A stretch of DNA of 64,000 nt. Origin: Bradyrhizobium sp. cir1. Lineage in GTDB: Bacteria; Pseudomonadota; Alphaproteobacteria; Rhizobiales; Xanthobacteraceae. The stretch is taken from positions 62,001-126,000 of the forward strand of contig NZ_JACIHE010000003.1 in NCBI RefSeq assembly GCF_014198245.1, written 5' to 3'. The translations under genes were made by a program, and so were the position numbers. The notes beneath the pieces are model-generated. The model was given only the letters and a program-made list of their open reading frames with translations. It did not search any database and was not told the DNA's origin. This document shows positions 34,987 through 43,998 of the stretch, piece after piece (the stretch's first letter is position 1; every line of letters begins with the position of its first letter).

Positions 34987-37900
34987 ATGGATCGCCTCGT
35001 CGCCCTTGCCGTCAACCGGCGCTTCCTGATGGTCGGCATGTTCGTGGCCGTGCTGATCGGCGGCCTGATCGCGTTCAACCAGCTCAACATCGAGGCCTAT
35101 CCCGATCCGACCCCGCCCATGGTCGACATCGTGACGCAGAGCCCGGGCCTGTCGGCCGAGGAAATCGAGCGTTACATCACGATCCCGATCGAGACCCAGG
35201 TCGCGGGCCTGAAGAACCTCACGACCATCCGCACCATCTCGCTTTACGGCCTCTCCGACATCAAGCTCCAGTTCTCCTTCGCCTACACCTATGACGAGGC
35301 GTTGCAGCAGGTCTTGAACCGCCTGGCGCAGCTTGCGCCGCTGCCGGGCAACGTGCAGCCGCAGATCTCGCCGCTCAGCCCGATCGGCGAAATCTTCCGC
35401 TATCGCCTGGTCGGCCCGCCGAACTACAGCGTGCTCGATCTCAAGACCATCCAGGACTGGATTCTGCAGCGCCGCTTCCGCGCCGTGCCCGGCGTGATCG
35501 ACGTCACCGGATGGGGCGGCAAGAGCAAGACCTACGAGCTCCAGGTCGACTTCAACAAGCTGGTCGCCAACGGCCTGACGCTGCCGCAACTGCTCCAGGC
35601 GGTCGGCAATTCCAACGTCAATGTCGGCGGCAACACCGTCAATATCGGCCAGCAGTCGGCCGTGGTGCGGGGCGTCGGCCTGATCCGCTCGATCGACGAT
35701 CTCGCCAACACCATGGTCTCGCAGACCAACGGCAACCCGGTGCTGGTCAAGGACGTCGCCACCGTCACCGTGGGGCAACGGCCCCGTCTCGGCATCGCAG
35801 GTCTCGATGATTCCGACGACATCGTGCAGGGCATCGTCCTGATGCGCCGCGGCGAGCAGAGCTCGCCGACCATCAAGCGCGTCCATCAGCTCGTTCAGAC
35901 CATCAACAACTCCAGCATCCTGCCGCCCGGCGTGCGCATCGAGCGCATCTACGACCGCGGCGACCTGATCGAGCTCACCACCCATACCGTGCTGCACAAC
36001 ATGGTGGTCGGCATCCTGCTGATCGTGCTGTTGCAGTGGATCTTCCTCGGCGATCTCCGCAGCGCGCTGATCGTCGGCGCCACCATTCCGTTCGCGCTGT
36101 TCTTCGCCGTCATCATCCTGGTGCTGCGCGGGGAATCGGCGAACCTGTTGTCGGTCGGCGCGATCGACTTCGGCCTGATCGTCGATGCCACCGTCATCAT
36201 GGTGGAGGCGATCTTCCGCCGCCTGACCCAGACGACGCCGGTGTCGGAAACCGAGCATATGTCGAACGAGACGCTGTTCGGCATGAAGAGCCATGCCATC
36301 CTCAGCGCCGCGGCCGACGTCTCGCGCTCGATCTTCTTTGCCGCCGCGATCATCATCGCGGCCTTCCTGCCGCTGTTCACGCTCTCCGGCGTCGAGGGCA
36401 ACATCTTCGGGCCGATGGCGCGCACCTATGCCTATGCGCTGGCCGGCGGCCTGCTTGCCACCTTTACCGTCACGCCGGCGCTCTCCGCCATCATCCTGCC
36501 CGCGCATCTTGAGGAGACCGAGACCAAGGTGATGCTGATCCTGCACCGGCTCTACATGCCGGTGCTGAACTGGGCCGTGGCCAACCGCAACATCGTGCTC
36601 GGCGGCGCGATCGGCCTCGTGGTGATGACGGTGGCGCTGGGCCGGCTGCTCGGCCTCGAATTCCTGCCGAAGCTGGAAGAGGGCAATCTCTGGATCCGCG
36701 CCACGCTGCCGCCGACCATCTCGCTCCAGGAAGGCAACAGCTACGTCAACGAGATGCGCAAGGTGATCCGGGCCCGGCCCGAGGTGGAATCCGTGGTGTC
36801 GCAGCACGGCCGCCCCGACGACGGCACCGACGCCGCCGGCTTCTTCAACGCCGAATTCTTCGCGCCGCTCAAGCCCGCCAGCCAATGGCCCGGCACGCGC
36901 GACAAGGAAGAGCTGACCGCGGAACTGCTCAAGCAGCTCGACGACCGCTTCCCCGGCGTCGAGTTCAACTTCTCGCAATATCTGCAGGACAACGTCTCCG
37001 AAGCCGTCTCCGGCGTGAAGGGCGAGAACTCGATCAAGCTGTTCGGCAGCGATCTGCAGGCGCTCACCGACACCGCCAACAAGATCAAGCAGGTGCTGTC
37101 GACAGTGCAGGGCGTCACCGACCTTGCGGTGTTCACCTCGCTCGGCCAGCCGACCGTCCAGATCGACATCGACCGCGCCAAGGCCGCGCGCTACGGGCTC
37201 GCTCCCGGCGACATCAACGCCACCATCAAGGTCGCGATCGGCGGTGACACCGCGGGCGATCTGTACGAGCCGGGAAGCGACCGCCACTTCCCGATCATCG
37301 TTCGCCTTGCGCCGGAATTCCGCAGGAGTGCCGAAGCGATCCAGAATTTGCGCATCGGCGCCCCCGGGCCGAACGGTACCGTCACGCAGATCCCGCTCAG
37401 CGAGGTCGCCACCATCAGCCTCGTCTCGGGTGCGGCCTACATCTATCGCGAGCAGCAGGAACGCTATCTGCCGATCAAGTTCTCGGTGCGCGAGCGCGAC
37501 CTCGGCAGCGCGATCCGCGAGGCGCAGCAAAAGATCGCCGCGCAGGTGCAATTGCCGCCGGGCTCGCACATGGAATGGGTCGGCGAGTTCGGCAACCTGC
37601 AGGACGCGATCCGGCGGCTGTCGATCGTGGTGCCGATCTCGCTGGCGCTGATCGGTGTCCTGCTCTGGTTCAATTTCGGCTCGATGACCGACACGCTGCT
37701 CGCGATGAGCGTCATCCCCATGGCGATCTTCGGCGGCGTGCTGGGGCTGCTAATCTCCGGCACTGCGTTCAGCGTGTCCGCGGCGATCGGATTCATCGCG
37801 CTGTTCGGCATCGCGGTGATGGACGGCATCATCATCCTGTCGCAGTTCAACCAGCTGATCGAAGAGGGCATGGACCGCATGAGCGCGGTGATCCGTACCG

Positions 37901-38103
37901 GCGAGCTGCAGCTTCGCCCGGTGCTGATGACCTGCGTGGTCGCAGGCGTCGGCCTCCTCCCGGCGGCGCTGTCCGAAGGCATCGGCTCGCAGGTGCAGAA
38001 GCCGCTCGCGGTCGTCGTCGTCACCGGCATGATGCTGGCGCCGGTCGTGATCCTGGTGACGCTGCCGGTGCTGATCTCCTTCTTCTCGCGCCGCGCGCGC
38101 TAA
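34987..38103 (+). CDS. RND efflux pump, CusA/CzcA-like
   Basis: 1038 residues, the normal size for an RND pump, with twelve membrane helices in two repeats and two large periplasmic loops. The N-terminus is NRRFLMVGMFVAVLIGGLIAF. TM4 contains AIDFGLIVDATVIMVEAIFRR, matching the proton-relay signature of the heavy-metal efflux (HME) clade, and GVKGENSIKLFG is typical of CzcA/CusA proteins. It exports substrate from the periplasm or inner leaflet using proton motive force. It is in operon with the adaptor; no outer-membrane factor follows, but a TolC gene is 2.4 kb away on the other strand. Confidence 0.92.
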   Translation: MDRLVALAVNRRFLMVGMFVAVLIGGLIAFNQLNIEAYPDPTPPMVDIVTQSPGLSAEEIERYITIPIETQVAGLKNLTTIRTISLYGLSDIKLQFSFAYTYDEALQQVLNRLAQLAPLPGNVQPQISPLSPIGEIFRYRLVGPPNYSVLDLKTIQDWILQRRFRAVPGVIDVTGWGGKSKTYELQVDFNKLVANGLTLPQLLQAVGNSNVNVGGNTVNIGQQSAVVRGVGLIRSIDDLANTMVSQTNGNPVLVKDVATVTVGQRPRLGIAGLDDSDDIVQGIVLMRRGEQSSPTIKRVHQLVQTINNSSILPPGVRIERIYDRGDLIELTTHTVLHNMVVGILLIVLLQWIFLGDLRSALIVGATIPFALFFAVIILVLRGESANLLSVGAIDFGLIVDATVIMVEAIFRRLTQTTPVSETEHMSNETLFGMKSHAILSAAADVSRSIFFAAAIIIAAFLPLFTLSGVEGNIFGPMARTYAYALAGGLLATFTVTPALSAIILPAHLEETETKVMLILHRLYMPVLNWAVANRNIVLGGAIGLVVMTVALGRLLGLEFLPKLEEGNLWIRATLPPTISLQEGNSYVNEMRKVIRARPEVESVVSQHGRPDDGTDAAGFFNAEFFAPLKPASQWPGTRDKEELTAELLKQLDDRFPGVEFNFSQYLQDNVSEAVSGVKGENSIKLFGSDLQALTDTANKIKQVLSTVQGVTDLAVFTSLGQPTVQIDIDRAKAARYGLAPGDINATIKVAIGGDTAGDLYEPGSDRHFPIIVRLAPEFRRSAEAIQNLRIGAPGPNGTVTQIPLSEVATISLVSGAAYIYREQQERYLPIKFSVRERDLGSAIREAQQKIAAQVQLPPGSHMEWVGEFGNLQDAIRRLSIVVPISLALIGVLLWFNFGSMTDTLLAMSVIPMAIFGGVLGLLISGTAFSVSAAIGFIALFGIAVMDGIIILSQFNQLIEEGMDRMSAVIRTGELQLRPVLMTCVVAGVGLLPAALSEGIGSQVQKPLAVVVVTGMMLAPVVILVTLPVLISFFSRRAR

Positions 38104-38106
38104 CCG

Positions 38107-39018
38107 TCAGAACCCGTAGAGCCGCGCCGGATTGTCGACCAGGATCTTCTTGCGCACATCGGCGTCCGGCGCCCAAACTGGCAACTGATTGAGCAGGCGC
38201 CCGTCATCGATCTGGTAGAGCGGGGCGATGTCGGTGGCTTTTCGTCCCTCGACCCGGCTCGAATCCGGATGTGGCCAGTCGGTGCCCCAGACGATGCGAT
38301 CCGGATTCGCCGCGATCAGGGCGCGCGCGAACGGCACCATGTCCTGATAATCCGGTGCGAGCTTCGACGAGCGATAGGCGCCGGAGACCTTCACATAGGC
38401 CTTGCCGGAGTTCACCAGCGCGACGAGATCGGAGAAGCCCGGCTGCTCCAGGCCCAGCGAGGCCTCCAAGCCGCCGAAATGGTCGAACACGACCGGTACC
38501 GGCGCCGTCTCGACGAGGTCCTTGATCGCCGAGATCATGGCGAGCGTGGTGTAGAGCTGCACATGCCAGCCGCGCGCCTTCATGCGCTCGACGGCGGCGG
38601 TGAAGCGTGACCTGCCGACGTTGGGGTCGTTGACGTCGCCGGTTGCGAGATTGAGGCGCATGCCGCGGAAACCGTCTGTCTGCATCGCATCGAGCTGCGC
38701 CTCGGTCGTCTTGTCGTCGATCACGGCGACGCCGCGCGCATTGGCGCCGCGTGCCTTCATGCCGAACAAGGTCGACGAATTGTCGGTGCCGTAGACGCTG
38801 GGGGTCACGATCACCACGCGTTCCATATGCAGCGCCTTGTGCAGCGCGGCCATTTCTTCGGGGCTTGCCGGCTCGGGTGTGTAGACGCGTCCCGCGAAGA
38901 ACGGAAACTTCTCGACATCGCCATGAATGTGAGTGTGGCAGTCGCAGGCGTGCAGCGGGACGTCGAAATTGACCGGCGTCGCGGGCTGCGCCGCGCGGGC
39001 GTGGGCTCTGTTGGTCAT
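38107..39018 (-). CDS. Amidohydrolase 2 family protein (2-pyrone-4,6-dicarboxylate lactonase-like); true start probably upstream
   Basis: 303 residues from the first ATG (39018). TIM-barrel metal hydrolase with HACDCHTHIHG near the N-terminus, VVFDHFGG, and VWGTDWPHPDS close to the end, as in LigI-like lactonases and related decarboxylases. Reading the frame upstream of 39018 gives LNRRSVLLASLAAGVA directly before the Met, a good twin-arginine signal, but no ATG, GTG or TTG starts it; GGGAGAG at the right distance is followed by GCG. The protein was probably exported and its start codon altered, or the sequence has an error. Confidence 0.8.
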   Translation of the reverse strand: MTNRAHARAAQPATPVNFDVPLHACDCHTHIHGDVEKFPFFAGRVYTPEPASPEEMAALHKALHMERVVIVTPSVYGTDNSSTLFGMKARGANARGVAVIDDKTTEAQLDAMQTDGFRGMRLNLATGDVNDPNVGRSRFTAAVERMKARGWHVQLYTTLAMISAIKDLVETAPVPVVFDHFGGLEASLGLEQPGFSDLVALVNSGKAYVKVSGAYRSSKLAPDYQDMVPFARALIAANPDRIVWGTDWPHPDSSRVEGRKATDIAPLYQIDDGRLLNQLPVWAPDADVRKKILVDNPARLYGF

Positions 39019-39120
39019 GGCTACTCCGGCGGCAAGGGAGGCAAGCAGGACGCTGCGTCGGTTGAGCGCGGTTTCTCTCCCTGTTCTTGTTATTTGGCAG
39101 TGGCGCCTGACAATATCACA

Positions 39121-39678
39121 TCAGCCGGACAGCCGCTGCGCTTCGTTGCATAACTGCTCGACAAGCTCCGCAAGCGGACGTGAGCCGTCAACGCGCACGA
39201 CCGGACAGGGCAGGCCGGAGAGCCAGGCCTCATCTTTTGCGAGACTGCGGCCCTCGCGATCGCCGGCTTCGTAGCGCGAGGCCCATTCGACGAACGACTC
39301 CGTCTCCTCATGACGCCAGCCGCCTTGTGCGACGGCATCAGCGCCGAAATGCGCAGCCTCGCGGCCACGCAGGCGCTGCAAGCGAAGCTCGCACGGCGTC
39401 GTCACAAAGACGACAAGATCGAAGAACGGGACGAGCTCGTTGCCCCAGCCGGTGACGGTTCCGCTCAGCACCCAGTCGCGACGCGGCAAGAACATCTCGC
39501 GCATCAGGCGCAGCCGCTCGGCGGCGGGGCGCGTCGTCTGGTAGGGCGGCACGGTCGGCAGCCAGAAATAATCGTCGGTGTCGTGATGCGGCAGCGCAAG
39601 CTGGCCCGCGAGCGCGCGACCGAGCGTCGTCGCGCCGGAGCCCGAAGCTCCCATCAGATGGATGCGGCGGCTTTTCAT
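39121..39678 (-). CDS. P-loop kinase-like protein (adenylate kinase/shikimate kinase fold)
   Basis: 185 residues from ATG 39678, spaced well from AGGA; a GTG at 39684 is an alternative. The Walker A variant is GASGSGATT (about 10-18). HHDTDDYFW follows, as in small-molecule kinases and topology modulation proteins, with a lid-like arginine-rich part (LRLQRLRGRE). It probably phosphorylates a small molecule, but the substrate cannot be inferred. The neighbours (amidohydrolase, toxin-antitoxin pair) give no functional clue. Confidence 0.75.
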   Translation of the reverse strand: MKSRRIHLMGASGSGATTLGRALAGQLALPHHDTDDYFWLPTVPPYQTTRPAAERLRLMREMFLPRRDWVLSGTVTGWGNELVPFFDLVVFVTTPCELRLQRLRGREAAHFGADAVAQGGWRHEETESFVEWASRYEAGDREGRSLAKDEAWLSGLPCPVVRVDGSRPLAELVEQLCNEAQRLSG

Positions 39679-39759
39679 GTTCACATCCTGAGACGGCCTG
39701 AATCGGTTGGGCGACCGTCACATCGATCGTGAGGCTTTTGGGCGACGTACGGCGCTCTC

Positions 39760-40110
39760 TCAGGCGGCGCGGCGGCGCTTTGACGTCCGTCCGCTGGTCG
39801 CGGGTTGGGCGGACAACGTCAGCCCCAACGCTCCGACAATGCGCATGACGGTGCCGAACTCGGGATTTCCGGTCTCTCCGAGCGCCTTGTACAGACTTTC
39901 GCGGTTCAAGCCGGCTTTCTTCGCGATCGCACTCATGCCGCGCGCACGCGCCACAAGCCCAAGCGCGTCACGCACGAAATCGGCGTCGCCAGTCTCCAGC
40001 GCGGCCGCGATATAGGCCGCCTGACGCTCCTCGGTATTGAGATAGCCGGCGGCGTCGAAGCGTGTCGTCCTGGATGCCGTTCTCATCGTCGTTTTTGCTG
40101 CCTTTGGCAT
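39760..40110 (-). CDS. Antitoxin of a RelE/HigB-type pair (helix-turn-helix)
   Basis: 116 residues from ATG 40110. It matches the addiction-module antidote family (TIGR02684): FDAAGYLNTEERQAAYIAAALETGDADFV, then a helix-turn-helix (ARGMSAIAKKAGLNRESLYKAL, about 57-78) and NPEFGTVMRIVGALGLTL. The toxin stop and antitoxin start share one base (TGATG), so translation is coupled. The antitoxin binds both toxin and operator DNA; a palindrome sits just upstream of the operon. The C-terminus is basic (KRRRAA). Confidence 0.9.
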   Translation of the reverse strand: MPKAAKTTMRTASRTTRFDAAGYLNTEERQAAYIAAALETGDADFVRDALGLVARARGMSAIAKKAGLNRESLYKALGETGNPEFGTVMRIVGALGLTLSAQPATSGRTSKRRRAA

Positions 40111-40400
40111 CACAATGTCTCCGCTAGTTGCTGGGCTAGCTTGATGTCTTGTCGTTGCGTGCGCTTGTCGCCGCCGCACAGCAGGATCACGATCTGCGAC
40201 CCGCGCTGCACATAGTAAATCCGGTAGCCCGGGCCGTAGTCGATGCGCATTTCCCGGACGTTGCGGCCGACGCTTTTGCTGTCGCCGGGATTGCCCATCT
40301 CCATGCGGCGAATGCGGACGGTGATCCGGGCAACCGCATCGACGTCCTTGAGGCGATTCAGCCACTCCGAAAACTGCTCGGTTTGCCTCACCTCGATCAT
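40110..40400 (-). CDS. RelE-superfamily toxin (phage-derived Gp49-like/HigB type)
   Basis: 96 residues. Family segments are TEQFSEWLNRLKDVDAVARI, MGNPGDSKSVGRNVREMRIDYGPGYRIYY and LLCGGDKRTQRQDI. This is the TIGR02683 class, which encodes the toxin first and its HTH antitoxin second, as seen here. It probably cleaves mRNA on the ribosome when the antitoxin is lost. A short palindromic operator is 11 bases upstream of the start codon. Confidence 0.92.
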   Translation of the reverse strand: MIEVRQTEQFSEWLNRLKDVDAVARITVRIRRMEMGNPGDSKSVGRNVREMRIDYGPGYRIYYVQRGSQIVILLCGGDKRTQRQDIKLAQQLAETL

Positions 40401-40410
40401 GACGTGTGAC

Positions 40411-40428
40411 TGTAGTCCATGGGCTACA
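40411..40428. promoter_or_regulatory. Candidate autoregulatory operator of the toxin-antitoxin operon
   Basis: TGTAG-N-CCATGG-N-CTACA is an 18-base inverted repeat with only the two symmetric N positions mismatched. It is centred about 20 bases before the toxin ATG, where the antitoxin HTH would be expected to bind. Confidence 0.6.
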
Positions 40429-40504
40429 GAATGTCAAAGCGATCGCAGTCGCGCGTCGGGATGGCGGGCGCTGGATGGAGCTTCAAGGCGGTGCGACGCG
40501 GGTG

Positions 40505-41935
40505 TTACTGCCCCGACGGCGTGCGCAGGCCGTGCCAGGCGTCGCGGACCTGCTGATAATGCACTTCGGGCAGGTAGTCCGGCGTGTTCAGGCTCAAGGT
40601 CTTGACGTCGAGATGGCCGACGGCGCTGAGCAGCGTGTACGAGGCGATCACGCGGTCGCGCAGCGCGCCGATCAGGCGGGCCTTGGCCTGGATCAGATCG
40701 GCCTGCGAGTTCAGCACGTCCACCGTGGTGCGCTGTCCGCCGGCAGCCTCGCGCTGCACGCCCTGGAGCGCGACGGTTGCCGCCTTCACCTCGGACTCCG
40801 AGGCCGAGACCGCGATCTTGGCGCCTTCATTGGCGACCCAGGCGCTGACCGCAGCCGTGCGCGCCTGGTTGCGCACCTGGTCGAGCACGAGCCGGCTCTG
40901 TGCCGTGACCTCCTTGGCCTGCCGGGTCTGTGCGGCGGCCTGGCCGCCGTCATAGATCGGCACGGTGACATTGGCGACGATCGAGGCCTGGTCCTCGGCG
41001 AAGGTTCCGAGCGTCGGGTCGTTGTTGCGGCTCTTGCTGGCGCTGCCCTGGACGCTGGCGCTCGGCAGCAGCGCGCCCTCGGCGACCCTGATGTTGGTAG
41101 AGGCGACGTCGACGTCGAAGCCTGCCGCCATCACCGCCGGGTGCTGACGGATCGCCATCGAGAGCGCATCCTCGCGGCTCTTCGGCAGATAGCGGTCGAC
41201 CACCTCGGCGGGCTTGAGCTGCGACGGCGCGTTGCCGATCACTTGCGCGTATGTCGCCTGGCTCACCGCAAGCGCAACCTCGGCGGCGTTGAGATCGGAG
41301 AGACCGCGGTTGAGCCGCGCCTCGGCCTGGGCGCTGTCGGTCGGCGTGACGTCGCCGGCATTGAGGCGGCGCTGGGTGACCGCGAGGGTCTCGCGCAGGA
41401 AGGCCACGTTGGAGCGCTGCGCCTCGACCAGCGACTGGTTGGCCAGCACGTTGGTGTAGGCCGTGACCGCGTCGAGCAGCACGCCCTGGCCGACATTGCG
41501 CAGCGCCTCGCGGCCCGACTGCACCTGGAGCTCGGCGGCCCGCACATTGTTGGCGGTGCGGAAGCCGTTGAACAGGGTCTGCGTCACCGTGACGCCGATG
41601 ATCCATGGCTTCAGATCGGCGGTCTGGATGGTGTTGTTGGGCAAAAGGTTGCGCACCGATTGCAGGCCGGCGCTGAGGCTCGCCACGAGTTGCGGCCGGT
41701 AGCCGGCGAGCGCCTGCGGCACGTTCTCGTCGGTCGCGCGCTGGCGCGCGCGCTCGGCATTGAGCTGCGGATTGGTCTGATAGGCTTTTGCCAATGCCTC
41801 CGGCAAAGCTTCAGCCCATGCAGCCGAGGGCAGGGCGCACGAGAGCGCCAGCGTGGTCCATGTCGCAAGCACAGGACCCACGCCCGATCGACGTCGCGTC
41901 ATCACGCGACCAGCTCTGGCGGCACGCCCAATCAT
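40505..41935 (-). CDS. tolC: TolC-family outer membrane channel protein
   Basis: 476 residues. Signal peptide with cleavage near SAAWAEALPE. Two outer-membrane efflux protein repeats follow; the first starts EALAKAYQTNPQLNAERA with FNGFRTANNVRAAE, the second starts ALSMAIRQHPAVMAAG with IYDGGQAAAQTRQAKE. The pairs of long coiled-coil helices and TTVDVLNSQADLIQAKARL are typical of TolC. It forms the outer-membrane exit duct for tripartite exporters; the RND pair at 33703-38103 is a nearby candidate partner. A second possible start is Met12 (41902). Confidence 0.93.
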   Translation of the reverse strand: MIGRAARAGRVMTRRRSGVGPVLATWTTLALSCALPSAAWAEALPEALAKAYQTNPQLNAERARQRATDENVPQALAGYRPQLVASLSAGLQSVRNLLPNNTIQTADLKPWIIGVTVTQTLFNGFRTANNVRAAELQVQSGREALRNVGQGVLLDAVTAYTNVLANQSLVEAQRSNVAFLRETLAVTQRRLNAGDVTPTDSAQAEARLNRGLSDLNAAEVALAVSQATYAQVIGNAPSQLKPAEVVDRYLPKSREDALSMAIRQHPAVMAAGFDVDVASTNIRVAEGALLPSASVQGSASKSRNNDPTLGTFAEDQASIVANVTVPIYDGGQAAAQTRQAKEVTAQSRLVLDQVRNQARTAAVSAWVANEGAKIAVSASESEVKAATVALQGVQREAAGGQRTTVDVLNSQADLIQAKARLIGALRDRVIASYTLLSAVGHLDVKTLSLNTPDYLPEVHYQQVRDAWHGLRTPSGQ

Positions 41936-42122
41936 GTAATCCCGCTAAACCCCGGCTGTCCGCCCCCGCCGACGGTGGCCTCTTAACTGTTTAACCAGCC
42001 GGGGTCGCGCAGGCAAACTGCCGCGGGGAAAACTCCCATGTATTCCGTGCTTGTTGCAGGTGCGTCACAGCATTTTGCGGAGGGAGGCCGGTGCCTTACA
42101 CCAGCCTGACCGCTGGCTCGCC

Positions 42123-42902
42123 TTACCGGTTCTTGTTCACCGGCTTGCGCTTCTCGATGAATGCCGCCATGCCTTCGGAGCGGTCTTCCAGCGCGAAGGT
42201 CGAGTGGAACAGGTTGCGCTCGACGCTCATGCCCTCGGCGAGCGTCGTCTCGAAGGCGCGGTTCACCGCCTCCTTGGCCATCGCGGCGGCCGGGCGCGAC
42301 ATCGAGGCGATCTTCTCGGCGGCGGCCATGACTTCCTCCATCAGCTTGTCGGCGGGCACGATGCGGCTGACGAGGCCCGCGCGCTCGGCTTCGGCTGCGT
42401 CCATCATCCGCCCGGTGAGGCAGAGGTCCATCGCCTTGGACTTGCCGATGGCACGGGTCAGGCGCTGGGTGCCGCCGATGCCGGGAATGGTCCCGAGCGT
42501 GATCTCGGGCTGGCCGAACTTGGCGGTGTCGGCGGCGATGATGAAGTCGCACATCATGGCGAGCTCGCAGCCGCCGCCGAGCGCGTAACCCGCGACCGCG
42601 GCGATGGTCGGCTTGCGGCAGCGCGCGACGCGGTCGCCACCGATCGCGGCAAAGTCTTCGGAGAACATGTCGATGAAGCCCTTCGGCTGCATTTCCTTGA
42701 TGTCGGCGCCGGCGGCAAAGGCCTTCTCGCTGCCGGTCACGACGATGCAGCCGATGGCGTCATCGGCCTCGAGATCGTCGACCGCCGCGGCGATCTCGCG
42801 GAAGACGCCGAAGGAGAGCGCGTTGAGCATCTTCGGCCGGTTCAGCTTGACGATGCCGACTGCGCCTTTGCTCTCGACGATGATGTGTTCGAACGTGCTC
42901 AT
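42123..42902 (-). CDS. Enoyl-CoA hydratase
   Basis: 259 residues, crotonase fold. The oxyanion-hole segments are [11 protein letters not shown] and [10 protein letters not shown]. The two catalytic glutamates are Glu113 and Glu133 ([13 protein letters not shown]), as in mitochondrial-type short-chain enoyl-CoA hydratases. It hydrates trans-2-enoyl-CoA in beta-oxidation. It is monocistronic on the minus strand. The complete motif set makes hydratase more likely than isomerase. Confidence 0.93.
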   Translation of the reverse strand: MSTFEHIIVESKGAVGIVKLNRPKMLNALSFGVFREIAAAVDDLEADDAIGCIVVTGSEKAFAAGADIKEMQPKGFIDMFSEDFAAIGGDRVARCRKPTIAAVAGYALGGGCELAMMCDFIIAADTAKFGQPEITLGTIPGIGGTQRLTRAIGKSKAMDLCLTGRMMDAAEAERAGLVSRIVPADKLMEEVMAAAEKIASMSRPAAAMAKEAVNRAFETTLAEGMSVERNLFHSTFALEDRSEGMAAFIEKRKPVNKNR

Positions 42903-43036
42903 GGTCCACCCACGCTTTTGATTGGGTGGGCAATGTGCCCGCTGGCGCGGTGGGCTTCAAGAGCCCAGGAAGCCTTCGGAATGAGCCGGTCCGGAACACG
43001 CGGCAAGTCGCGCGTTCCGGACGGGATTTCTTCAAA

Positions 43037-43708
43037 TCAGGCCATAAACATGCGCGCGGCGGACGCCAGCGTCAGCAGCGTGCCGACGCCGATGAAGATC
43101 TTGCCGATCAGGGAGCTCTGGTCCCAGGCCGAGCTCTGCTGGCTGCTGGCCATCACCGGCGCGGGACGCGGCTGCGCCTCGGTTGCGGCAACCACCGCCT
43201 TCTGGGCAGGCGGATTGTCCTGTTGCGCGGCGCGGTCGAGGTCGTTGGGCTGGTCGGGGGTCTGGCTCTCGGCGTTCGGGGCCGCGGTATTATCGGCCGC
43301 CGCCTGGACGTTGTCGTTGGCGCGGCCGGTCATGGCGGAGGCTGCAGCCGCGGGCGGCGTATCGGAGGCGGCAAGCTGCGCATTGGCGTTGGCGACCTCC
43401 GGCGGCATCTGGCTCGATGCGGGCGGGGCGCTATCGGCAGTGTTGTCGCCAGTCTTGGCCTCGTCGGCCTTTGCCGCGGTGTCCTTGCTGTCGGCCTTGT
43501 CGCCGGAGGACTTTTGCGCCGTCTTGCTGCCGGTGCGGCGAGAAGACTGGTGCCGGTGCTTGCTGGGTTTGACCGCATCGGCCTGTTTGCCCGCGCTGTC
43601 CGATTGGCTGCTCGCAGCCGAGGCTGGCGCCGCCTGCGCAGCGCCTCCGAACAGCAGGAAAAGCCCGGCAAGAAGAATCAGGGCAGCGCGCCCGCTGGCT
43701 TTCATCAT
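43037..43708 (-). CDS. Low-complexity exported or anchored protein, function unknown
   Basis: 223 residues. The signal peptide is residues 1-27 (LILLAGLFLLFGGAAQAAP). A long disordered stretch of Ala, Ser, Pro, Asp, Gln and Lys follows (about 28-195), then a C-terminal hydrophobic helix (SLIGKIFIGVGTLLTLASAARMFMA). The pattern suggests a periplasmic linker tethered at its C-terminus. Codon use and the two hydrophobic ends support a real gene, but no family is recognised. It lies upstream of and opposite to the ecfF-osrA pair. Confidence 0.7.
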   Translation of the reverse strand: MMKASGRAALILLAGLFLLFGGAAQAAPASAASSQSDSAGKQADAVKPSKHRHQSSRRTGSKTAQKSSGDKADSKDTAAKADEAKTGDNTADSAPPASSQMPPEVANANAQLAASDTPPAAAASAMTGRANDNVQAAADNTAAPNAESQTPDQPNDLDRAAQQDNPPAQKAVVAATEAQPRPAPVMASSQQSSAWDQSSLIGKIFIGVGTLLTLASAARMFMA

Positions 43709-43922
43709 GTTGACGATCTCCCCAATTCACCCATCCCGGGACCGAACAGAGACGCCGTGACGTGACGACAGCGGGGCAGAAAATGGGAATCTTCGGGCCA
43801 CACCGGGCAAAAGCGGGGCAAGCCATCCGTGGGGGCCGGCCGCCGGGTGCGGACGGGAACGATCGGTGTTATGAGCCGTCGCGGGTCTTTGCGGCCGCAC
43901 CGGAGCACCGGCACCCAGCGTT

Positions 43923-43940
43923 GATCACGAATTCGTGATC
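43923..43940. promoter_or_regulatory. Perfect 18-base palindrome upstream of ecfF
   Basis: GATCACGAATTCGTGATC lies 14 bases upstream of the -35 of the candidate ecfF promoter, in the divergent gap. Perfect 9-base arms without a spacer are strongly operator-like, though the regulator is unknown. Confidence 0.5.
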
Positions 43941-43953
43941 TCACTGGACCGGC

Positions 43954-43978
43954 GTAACAAATTGAAAGAGCGGCCGAA
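43954..43978 (+). promoter_or_regulatory. Candidate EcfF/SigF-type autoregulated promoter
   Basis: GTAAC (43954-43958), sixteen bases, then CGAA (43975-43978), ending 20 bases before the ecfF GTG start. It resembles the GTAAC...CGAA promoter described for the related Caulobacter SigF, recalled from memory. Confidence 0.5.
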
Positions 43979-43998
43979 TTGCATGGTGAGGGGCGCGC

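Noticed and set aside
33772..37569. A 1265-codon open frame on the minus strand opposite the RND adaptor and pump genes
   Set aside because: It is antisense to two well-conserved genes, has an Arg/Asp/Leu-biased composition typical of high-GC shadow frames, and matches no family.
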